Assembly (NCBI GenBank): GCA_937975655.1
Contig: CALJTZ010000367.1
Location: forward strand, 1-5,371
Source: an uncultured Synechococcus sp.
Lineage (GTDB): Bacteria; Cyanobacteriota; Cyanobacteriia; PCC-6307; Cyanobiaceae
Length of the DNA: 5,371 nucleotides
Direction: 5' to 3'
The notes beneath the pieces were generated by a model, which saw only the letters and a program-made list of their open reading frames with translations, made no database searches and was not told the origin of the DNA. How positions within the stretch are numbered: position 1 is the stretch's first letter; each line of letters opens with the position of its first letter. The position numbers were made by a program, and so were the translations under genes. This document shows, one piece after another, positions 1-5,371 of this stretch.

Positions 1-1517
1 GTGAGATTGCCGAGCCGATGCAGCCACTCCTCCTGCAGCTGGGCCCAATCGGGCCCGAGGGCCTCACGCCAGGTCGCTGACAGATCTGGGTTCTGGGGAA
101 GGATGTGCTCGATCGTGTAGTCGGCCACGGCGATCGGCTCTTTGCGCTTGTGGTTCTCCAGGCGGCGAAGCCAGTAGCTGCAGCTCTTGTTGAACTTGTA
201 GAGGTTGCGGACCTGCAGGTCGCGGCGGAACTCCTCGTCGGAGGGAAAGCGCCGGTATGAGGGCAGATCGAGCAAGTGGGCTTTGAAGCTGGGCAGGTAG
301 TGACCCTGTTCGCGCCGCAGGGCGCGGCTGAAGGTGGCGAAGGTTTTCTGCTGGGAATTGGAGGGGATGGCGCAGACCGCACGGCGGAACACGTAGGCCT
401 CCAGCAGGCGCAGAGCTTCCAGCAGCTCATCGCGGCTGAGCAGGCCGGCCTCATGGTCGCCGTAGAGCTCCAGCAGCAGGGGGGTGACCACGTTGACCTT
501 GAGCTCGCGTAGATCGTGGAAAGCCTCCTTGAGCTGAGGGTCGGGCTCCTGGCCGAGGGCCACGCGGCAGTAGCGGATGGCGGTGGTGTGGAGATCGCTC
601 AGTAGCGCCTTGATGCCTGCATCAGCAACGGCCGTCTGGCGTTCGTACTGCTTGAACACCTCATAGACCAGATCGAGCCGGGGCACCTCGGCGGTCTTGA
701 GGGTGAGGAAATCGCGCATGAAGGCGCTGAACTCATTGCCGCTGTAGGCCTCCTGGCCGAAGGCCTGCTCCATCGGGCGCCAGTGGAGGGTGTAGAGCCG
801 CTCCTGCAGTTCGGGCGGCTGGCCCATCAACACGTAGTTGCGGATCAGATCGGCCTGGGAGAGCTCCCGGCCGGTGGAGTTCATGCTCTCGAAGATCAGC
901 TGGGGATTGTCCTGATCGCGGGAGAGGGCCACATCCACCACCAGCAGCTTGCTGATGCCCCGGCACACCACAGCCAGATCGGTGGTGGGGGAACGCAGCT
1001 GTTCGAGGAAGAACTGGTGGTTCTCCTGGATTCGGATCGATGGCTCAGGTGGGGGCACTGCAGCGCCGGGATCCACCAACGCCATCAGGGTGACGCGATC
1101 GGTGTCGGAGAGCAGCAGCTTGAAGCGCTTGTCGCCTCTCTGGTGCCGGCGGGTGAGGTAGGTCTCGCGGAGGATGGCCGGAGCGAACTCTTCGATCGGC
1201 TCCTGCTGATCTTCTGGAAGTGCCTCCAGCACATCCGCCAGGGCCGTGAGCAATAGGGTGACGGTGGTGAGCCGCTGCTGGCCATCGATCACAAGCTTGG
1301 GAGCCTGCACCGCGAGGTTGCCGAGGCCATCATCGATGTGCACCACCGAGCCGATGAAATGAACACCGATTACATCGGAGGAACCAGCGCGGAGGATGTC
1401 AGCCCAGAGCTGCTGGCATTCCTTCAGCGTCCACGAATAGGTGCGCTGATAGATCGGGATGATGAACTGGGAAACGGCGCCCAGGACCTGGAGGAGCTTG
1501 GCTTCTGTGGCTTTCAT
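1..1517 (-). CDS. DUF262-DUF1524 (GmrSD-like) nuclease, 3' end cut by window edge
   Basis: 505 codons are present, open from the ATG at 1517 to the window edge, so the C-terminus is missing. The N-terminal DUF262 (ParB/sulfiredoxin-like NTPase) domain is clear: PIYQRTYSW at residues 21-29, IDGQQRLTT around 77-85 with the NTPase signature D78-GQQ-R82, then FESMNSTG (209-216) and ADLIRN (222-227). The C-terminal DUF1524 HNH-type nuclease domain shows EHILPQN at 470-476, with H471 as the likely catalytic histidine, and HRLGNL at 500-505, exactly where the usual LGN-L-LT-N segment begins; the last active-site asparagine and lysine would lie beyond the edge. Families of this architecture (GmrSD, SspE, BrxU) restrict phage DNA according to its modification, with the DUF262 part hydrolysing NTP. 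The gene begins 5 bp after the hsdS stop (tandem TAA TAA) with no good ribosome-binding site, so translational coupling is likely. The specific DNA mark it senses cannot be read from the sequence. Confidence 0.93.
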   Translation of the reverse strand, partial: MKATEAKLLQVLGAVSQFIIPIYQRTYSWTLKECQQLWADILRAGSSDVIGVHFIGSVVHIDDGLGNLAVQAPKLVIDGQQRLTTVTLLLTALADVLEALPEDQQEPIEEFAPAILRETYLTRRHQRGDKRFKLLLSDTDRVTLMALVDPGAAVPPPEPSIRIQENHQFFLEQLRSPTTDLAVVCRGISKLLVVDVALSRDQDNPQLIFESMNSTGRELSQADLIRNYVLMGQPPELQERLYTLHWRPMEQAFGQEAYSGNEFSAFMRDFLTLKTAEVPRLDLVYEVFKQYERQTAVADAGIKALLSDLHTTAIRYCRVALGQEPDPQLKEAFHDLRELKVNVVTPLLLELYGDHEAGLLSRDELLEALRLLEAYVFRRAVCAIPSNSQQKTFATFSRALRREQGHYLPSFKAHLLDLPSYRRFPSDEEFRRDLQVRNLYKFNKSCSYWLRRLENHKRKEPIAVADYTIEHILPQNPDLSATWREALGPDWAQLQEEWLHRLGNL

Positions 1518-1522
1518 ATTTA

Positions 1523-2665
1523 TTATTTCTGACCAAGCAACTGATTCCCGAGACTCAGAGAAAGGTTTTCAATCCTGCTGAGAAGTGCCTTCGAAGAATC
1601 AATAGCCGAATTGGCGAGCGTGGCCTTGGCTGCAAACTTGTCCTGAATCGCCATAGGAGGGATCAGGACAGGTAACTCACGTAATCTTGCCAGGGTGATT
1701 TCACGAAACGTAGCTCCCTTGACTTGCCTCTGAATCCAGGCCTGAGTCGATGGCATGCGGAGGTACTGCAGAAGGTAGACCCCATTTACGTTTTTACCAG
1801 GCGCGACCCGAGCGGTTCCTTGTGTGAGATTGGCGCCGTCAAGGCAAGTTGGAACAACTGCTGTTGTTCCAACTGTTGCCCTGATGCTCATGATGATTTC
1901 TCCGGTTCTTACCGTAGAGCGTATAAATCGGCTAGCTATAGCCGGGTCGGTGTGTCGCAAAGCAGAGACATCTATCTCGCCATCGACAATGTCACCGGTC
2001 CTTATGTAAGGGATGCCGCCAGGGAACTCTTCTCCTGCCTGCACGATCCCATAGGTCACATCAGTGCCAGCTTGCACTGCCTCTGCGAGCGGCAACGTGC
2101 TCCAGTCATGGGGGTTTTGGCGCGGTTCTCCAATAGTTTCAATAAACAGGCTGGCAAGCAAGTCCTTCGCTCGACAGAGCTGTCCGTTCGCATGCTGACG
2201 CAAATTCCCCGCTTTATCAAGAATCGCCGCGATTCGCCGCTGCTCCTCCAGTGGGGGGAGGGGGATTTCGAGCCCTAGCAGCATCTCGCGAGTGATGACT
2301 CCCTGGGCGAGGCCTTGAGAGCCATGGCGAAGAGCCAGGGTCTTGGTTTTTAGAAAGTGATGCAGATAGTTCGTGTCCAGTCTCTGTGGTAGAGGTCTGA
2401 CTGCCGCAACAGACCGGCCGATGGCGCAATTAATCCCTAAGTTGACTTTGCCAGCCGTGGCTCCTACAACGCAGACCAAGATGTCCCCGTCCTTTGCTTT
2501 CTTGAGCGGGTTTGTTGTCCATTCGCGAATGATTGGACAATCAGATGAAAACTCACCTGCCTTGACGAAGGGATACCCATTTCCTTCCTTGTTGCAATCT
2601 TTGCCTGGCGGGGCTTGCCCCATTACAACGCTTGCAATATCTCCAAGTTGAAGAACAGGATTCAT
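1523..2665 (-). CDS. hsdS: Type I restriction-modification specificity subunit HsdS
   Basis: 380 residues, a complete two-domain S subunit that chooses the DNA target of the methylase and of any HsdR partner. The first target-recognition domain spans about residues 1-145 (LGDIASVVMGQAPPG at the start; DGDILVCVVGATAGKV at 59-73), followed by a central conserved helical region with IPLPPLEEQRRIAAIL at 134-149. The second domain runs about 188-345, with the equivalent elements TGEIIMSIRATVG at 254-266 and LIPPMAIQDKFAAKA at 334-348, then a C-terminal helix (about 350-380). The half-repeat matches what is known for HsdS, where each domain reads one half of a bipartite site. It is slightly short for the family (usually about 400-450). 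The ATG overlaps the hsdM TGA as ATGA. The gene is AT-richer than hsdM and the nuclease gene, and carries a 12-bp inverted repeat at 1847-1874. The recognition sequence cannot be predicted by eye. Confidence 0.96.
   Translation of the reverse strand: MNPVLQLGDIASVVMGQAPPGKDCNKEGNGYPFVKAGEFSSDCPIIREWTTNPLKKAKDGDILVCVVGATAGKVNLGINCAIGRSVAAVRPLPQRLDTNYLHHFLKTKTLALRHGSQGLAQGVITREMLLGLEIPLPPLEEQRRIAAILDKAGNLRQHANGQLCRAKDLLASLFIETIGEPRQNPHDWSTLPLAEAVQAGTDVTYGIVQAGEEFPGGIPYIRTGDIVDGEIDVSALRHTDPAIASRFIRSTVRTGEIIMSIRATVGTTAVVPTCLDGANLTQGTARVAPGKNVNGVYLLQYLRMPSTQAWIQRQVKGATFREITLARLRELPVLIPPMAIQDKFAAKATLANSAIDSSKALLSRIENLSLSLGNQLLGQK
1847..1874. repeat. Perfect 12-bp inverted repeat with 4-nt loop inside hsdS
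   Basis: The arms AGTTGGAACAAC (1847-1858) and GTTGTTCCAACT (1863-1874) are exact reverse complements around the loop TGCT. The repeat lies within the second target-recognition domain of hsdS and encodes residues of the TVGTTAVVPT strand (264-273). There is no T-run on either side, so it is not an intrinsic terminator. It would form a strong hairpin in hsdS mRNA or a cruciform in DNA; whether it has any function beyond coding is unknown. Confidence 0.85.
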
Positions 2666-4536
2666 CGCAACATCCCCTCCAACTCCTCAATCCCCTGCAG
2701 GATCTCCTGCTCGATTGCCCGCAGTTCAGCCAGGATCTCCAGCGGTGGGCGGTGCTCCACCTCTTCGTGGATCAGCTCCTTGTAGCGGTTGAGGCTGAGG
2801 TCATAGCCCTCGGCGGCGATCTCAGCTTTGGGCACGCAGAAGCTCTGAGCGGTGCGTTCCCTCTCCCGTTCGGAATCCTTGCGATGTTTCCAGCGGCTCA
2901 GGCAATCCGGCAGGTTGTTCTTCTCCTGTTCTCCTTCGGCCAGGGCTTCCTTGGGAGTCGGCCCGAGTTTCTCCAGCGGCAGCAACGGATTGCGCTTGTC
3001 GTCGAGGCTCCAGCCGTCGGCTGTCATGTCGTAGAACCACACCTGATCGGTGCCGCCACGGCCGGTTTTGGTGAAGAACAGGATCGCGGTGCTCACGCCG
3101 GCATAGGGGCGGAAAACGCCGCTCGGCAGCGACACCACGCCTTCAAGGAAATGGTCTTCCACCAGGGTGCGGCGCAATTCCTTGTGGGCCTTGCTGGAGC
3201 CGAACAGCACGCCATCGGGCACGATCACCGCCGCCCGGCCGCCGGGTTTGAGCAGCTGCAGGAACAACGCCATGAACAGCAGCTCGGTTTTCTTGGTCTT
3301 CACCACTCGCTGCAGTTTGCCGCTGGTGCTCTCGTAATCCAGCGATCCGGCAAAGGGTGGGTTGGCCAGGATCAGGGTGTACTTGTTCTCCTCAAGCCCG
3401 CCGTCTTCTGAGAGCGAATCGCGGTAGCTCACATCGGGGTTCTCCACCCCGTGCAGGAGCATGTTCATCGCGCCGATGCGCAGCATCGTGTTGTCGAAAT
3501 CAAAGCCATGGAACAGGCCATGGTTGTAGTGCTCGCGCAGCTCCGGATCGCTGAGCACCTCGGGGTGTTGCTCGCGCAGGTATTCGCCCACCGCCACCGG
3601 GAAGCCGCAGGTGCCGCAGGCCGGATCCACCATCACATCGCGTGGGGTGGGCTCGGTCATCGCCACCATCAACTCGATGATGTGACGGGGCGTGCGGAAC
3701 TGGCCGTTGGTGCCGGCGGTGGCCAGTTTGCCGAGCATGTACTCGTAGATGTCACCCTTGGTGTCGCGGTCCTCCATCGGCACCGCGTCGAGCAGCTCCA
3801 CCACCTTGGTGAGCAGCCCCGGCGTGGGGATCGTGAAGCGCGCATCGCGCATGTGGGTGGCGTAGGCCGACTCCTCACCGCCGAGCTCGCGCAGGAAGGG
3901 GAACACCCGTTCCCCCACCACCCGGTACATCGAGGCGGGATCTCCCAGCTCCTTGAAACGGCTCCAGCGCAGTTCGCTCCAGGGGCGCCCCTGCTCATCA
4001 GCCCCCTCCGGGAAGATGCGCCGGCGCATCGGCTGGCCCGAGCGCTGGCTGCGGCGCTCCTCCAGGGTTTCCAGCTCATCCAGCCGGCGGATGAACAGGA
4101 GATACGTGAGCTGCTCCAGCACCTCCAGCGGGTTGGCGATGCCGCCGCTCCAGAAGGCATCCCAGATGCGGTCGATCTGATTGCGGAGCTCACCGGTGAG
4201 CACCGAGGCCGCCGTGGTGCCGGGGGCGATGGCGGCCTGGGGGGCGGCGGGACCGTTTCCGTTGCCGCTGCGGCGAGTGCGGGTTCCAGCGGCTGGGGCA
4301 GCAGTGCGAGGAGGCGGGTCGATCCCAGGCGCTCTCAATCCCCCACCTGGGCCCTTCACACCCTCCGCGGCGCCTAGGGCCACCACCTGGCTCTTGATCT
4401 CCTTGAGCTCCTCATCGCTGATGGGTTCTCCCGCCTCCCGCTCCAGGGCGGCGCGGATCTCGTCATTCGTGATCCGACTGCCGTCCTCCGGGATGAGGGC
4501 GATTAGGTCGTTGACGAGGTCAGCAAGAGCGGGCAT
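2662..4536 (-). CDS. hsdM: Type I restriction-modification DNA methyltransferase subunit HsdM
   Basis: 624 residues, a gamma-class adenine-N6 DNA methyltransferase that works as M2S with HsdS and uses S-adenosylmethionine. Residues 1-68 look like a winged-helix domain, ending in a wing-like VKGPGGGLR (60-68), followed by a Pro/Ala/Gly-rich, probably disordered linker to about 110. The helical HsdM N-terminal domain follows (NQIDRIWDAFWSGG, 119-132; LLFIRRLDELE, 146-156). The catalytic domain has GQFRTPRHII (278-287), SAM-binding motif I DPACGTCGF (304-312), and catalytic motif IV NPPF (392-395). FRPYAGVSTAILFF (475-488) and DMTADGWSLDDKRNPL (503-518) are typical of the family. A charged stretch (549-561) and a C-terminal amphipathic helix (about 596-623) probably contact HsdS. 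It is longer than classical HsdM (roughly 480-530) because of the N-terminal extension. Motif I has Cys310 where Gly or Ala is usual. The ATG is the first possible start after an in-frame TAA at 4557-4555; no Shine-Dalgarno sequence precedes it. Confidence 0.97.
   Translation of the reverse strand: MPALADLVNDLIALIPEDGSRITNDEIRAALEREAGEPISDEELKEIKSQVVALGAAEGVKGPGGGLRAPGIDPPPRTAAPAAGTRTRRSGNGNGPAAPQAAIAPGTTAASVLTGELRNQIDRIWDAFWSGGIANPLEVLEQLTYLLFIRRLDELETLEERRSQRSGQPMRRRIFPEGADEQGRPWSELRWSRFKELGDPASMYRVVGERVFPFLRELGGEESAYATHMRDARFTIPTPGLLTKVVELLDAVPMEDRDTKGDIYEYMLGKLATAGTNGQFRTPRHIIELMVAMTEPTPRDVMVDPACGTCGFPVAVGEYLREQHPEVLSDPELREHYNHGLFHGFDFDNTMLRIGAMNMLLHGVENPDVSYRDSLSEDGGLEENKYTLILANPPFAGSLDYESTSGKLQRVVKTKKTELLFMALFLQLLKPGGRAAVIVPDGVLFGSSKAHKELRRTLVEDHFLEGVVSLPSGVFRPYAGVSTAILFFTKTGRGGTDQVWFYDMTADGWSLDDKRNPLLPLEKLGPTPKEALAEGEQEKNNLPDCLSRWKHRKDSERERERTAQSFCVPKAEIAAEGYDLSLNRYKELIHEEVEHRPPLEILAELRAIEQEILQGIEELEGMLR
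2676..2680 (-). promoter_or_regulatory. Ribosome-binding site of hsdS inside the end of hsdM
   Basis: A GGAGG sequence lies 10 nt upstream of the hsdS ATG, within the last codons of hsdM. It supports the ATG at 2665 and, with the ATGA stop-start overlap, suggests coupled translation that keeps M and S subunits in proportion. It is the only convincing Shine-Dalgarno sequence seen in the window. Confidence 0.7.
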
Positions 4537-4575
4537 TGGAGCGGGTGGCGTTGGTTAGCGATTGGTCTTGACGGC

Positions 4576-4920
4576 TTAGTCCTTGCCGCTTAGGTCGAGC
4601 ACGGTCCAGGTGGTTTCCCACACCGGTCCGCAGGCCATGCCGAAGCTGTTCACTTCGAAGGCCACCCAGCCGGGTTGATCCACGCTCTCCAGGAAGGCCG
4701 CCACATCCAAATCAGCGTCATCGGCGTCCACCTTGCTGGCATAGGCGTCCCAGGCCGCCTGCAGCTCAGGGGCCAGGTTGAGCGGTTCCGAGGGCACCTC
4801 CTGGTGCCAGCCGCCACGGAATGCTTCGGCGTTGATGCCGCCAGCCTCCGCGTACACCGCCTTGCCGGTGACGGGGCAGAAGAAGTTCCAGTGGCCGTGC
4901 TCGAGGCGGATCAGTTGCAT
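4576..4920 (-). CDS. Small acidic hypothetical protein upstream of hsdM
   Basis: 114 residues; I do not recognise the family. It is strongly acidic: 18 Asp/Glu against 5 Lys/Arg, with an acidic cluster at 65-72 (DADDADLD). It has six tryptophans (11, 38, 57, 85, 101, 105), two cysteines (15, 97) too far apart and too few for an obvious zinc site, and no signal peptide or membrane segment. HWNFFCPVTGK (10-20) and the Trp-rich C-terminal end (PVWETTWTVLDL, 99-110) look like beta-strand material of a small folded cytoplasmic domain. The ATG at 4920 is the only start: reading upstream in frame reaches a TAG at 4980-4978 with no ATG, GTG or TTG between. No Shine-Dalgarno sequence is visible. The stop lies 39 bp before hsdM on the same strand, so co-transcription is likely. 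It might be a small partner or control protein of the restriction system, or an unrelated housekeeping gene; the sequence does not decide. Confidence 0.75.
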   Translation of the reverse strand: MQLIRLEHGHWNFFCPVTGKAVYAEAGGINAEAFRGGWHQEVPSEPLNLAPELQAAWDAYASKVDADDADLDVAAFLESVDQPGWVAFEVNSFGMACGPVWETTWTVLDLSGKD

Positions 4921-5013
4921 GGGTTCAAGGGGATGACTGGGTTGACTGTGAGGCGGGTTGCTGCATTGGCGGCGGAACTACGTGCGAATAAGCAATGGAG
5001 GTGACCCATGGGC

Positions 5014-5371
5014 TCAGGTTCGTTTCCTGCGGCGCGGTCGTGCCCCCTGCGCTGCCATCCACTGACGGGTGCGGCCGGGACGCCGTGTGAGGTTGAAGGT
5101 GTCCCAGCCAAGAACACTTTCACCGGGAGAGCCCTCCCGCAGCTCAGCAGCAAAGGCGGCCAGAGGACCGCTCTCAAGGCCCCAGCGCCAGAGGGGATGC
5201 CGCACGATTACCCAAGGCCTTTGTGGCCTGCCCGATGCCGGCAGCCGGAATGCAACGAGCTCAAGGCCCGAGGGTTGCGTGCTTCGGATCAGATCGCTCT
5301 TCGCACCTCCCCACAGCTCCAGGTTCAGGACAGCAGCACGTTCCGCGTATTCAGGCCAGTCCCGAGATCGG
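5014..5371 (-). CDS. C-terminal 118 residues of an unidentified protein, 5' end outside the window
   Basis: An open frame enters from the right edge (partial first codon at 5371) and ends with TGA at 5016-5014. The translation reads like genuine protein throughout: NLELWGG (about 16-22), GLELVAFRLP (35-44), PWVIVRHPLW (53-62), GPLAAFAAEL (69-78), LGWDTFNLTRRPG (88-100) and a very basic tail (ARPRRRKRT). Hydrophobic-charged alternation and the high GC match hsdM. The combination of an IVRHPLW strand with a later DTFNLTRRP segment is reminiscent of the ends of large DEAD/DEAH-type helicases found in defence islands, but this is a weak impression and no helicase motif lies in the visible part. 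It could equally be an unrelated enzyme. A 93-bp gap with no obvious terminator separates it from the small acidic gene, so it may lie in the same transcription unit. Two shorter starts inside this frame (for example GTG at 5205) are unlikely, because the coding character continues upstream of them. Confidence 0.75.
   Translation of the reverse strand, partial: RSRDWPEYAERAAVLNLELWGGAKSDLIRSTQPSGLELVAFRLPASGRPQRPWVIVRHPLWRWGLESGPLAAFAAELREGSPGESVLGWDTFNLTRRPGRTRQWMAAQGARPRRRKRT

Noticed and set aside
276..1532. Plus-strand open frames at 276-512, 783-1256, 949-1161 and 1338-1532
   Set aside because: They lie opposite the DUF262-DUF1524 gene, whose motifs are conserved across the whole stretch.
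1847..1874. Inverted repeat in hsdS as an intrinsic terminator
   Set aside because: It is inside the coding sequence and no T-run follows it on either strand.
3669..4193. Minus-strand 174-residue frame within hsdM
   Set aside because: Its translation is dominated by Ser, Arg, Ala and Cys and overlaps hsdM in another frame; a frame-shadow.
2632..4377. Long plus-strand open frames (2632-3411 and 3451-4377) antisense to hsdM
   Set aside because: They lie opposite a fully recognisable HsdM; their translations are low-complexity, rich in His, Gln, Ala and Gly, as expected from antisense reading of high-GC coding DNA.
4921..5013. Possible promoter or terminator in the gap before the acidic gene
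   Set aside because: No hairpin followed by a T-run and no convincing -35/-10 pair on the minus strand; only short palindromes such as CCCATGGG.
4911..5177. Minus-strand 88-residue frame across the intergenic gap
   Set aside because: It overlaps both the better-supported fragment ending at 5014 and the start of the acidic gene, and its composition (Pro, Ala, Gly, Arg) is noise-like.
1..5371. HIP1 octamer (GCGATCGC) as a cyanobacterial marker
   Set aside because: Only partial matches (for example GCGATCGG near 1096) were found, so it does not support the lineage guess.

Overview
The window is one strand-consistent block of a high-GC bacterial genome, with every supported gene on the minus strand. 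Read in the direction of transcription (right to left) it holds: the 3' end of an unidentified gene (5371-5014), a small acidic protein of unknown function (4920-4576), hsdM (4536-2662), hsdS (2665-1523), and a large DUF262-DUF1524 (GmrSD-like) nuclease gene that runs off the left edge (1517-1). This is a defence locus: a Type I restriction-modification methyltransferase with its DNA-specificity subunit, followed immediately by a ParB-like NTPase/HNH nuclease.

The four genes from 4920 downward look like one operon. The gaps are 39 bp (small ORF to hsdM), a 4-nt ATGA overlap (hsdM to hsdS) and 5 bp (hsdS to the nuclease). The upstream fragment is separated by 93 bp with no clear promoter or terminator, so it may belong to the same transcript. 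HsdM and HsdS together should form the M2S methylase that marks an asymmetric bipartite adenine site. The DUF262-DUF1524 protein belongs to families that cut DNA according to its modification state. No hsdR translocase/endonuclease lies in the window, so it must lie outside the window if the Type I system is complete.

Base composition is uneven. hsdM and the nuclease gene are strongly GC-rich (43 of 60 bases in 3841-3900), while hsdS is visibly AT-richer (29 of 60 in 1861-1920), as expected if the specificity gene was exchanged horizontally. Only hsdS has a clear Shine-Dalgarno sequence; the other starts have none. High GC, frequent leaderless-looking starts and the protein style would fit a picocyanobacterium of the Synechococcus/Cyanobium type, but no perfect HIP1 octamer was seen and the assignment is a guess.

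No tRNA, rRNA, CRISPR array, insertion sequence or attachment site was found. The main open questions are whether the DUF262-DUF1524 nuclease is the effector partner of this methylase, what the acidic 114-residue protein does, and what a perfect 12-bp hairpin is doing inside the second target-recognition domain of hsdS.
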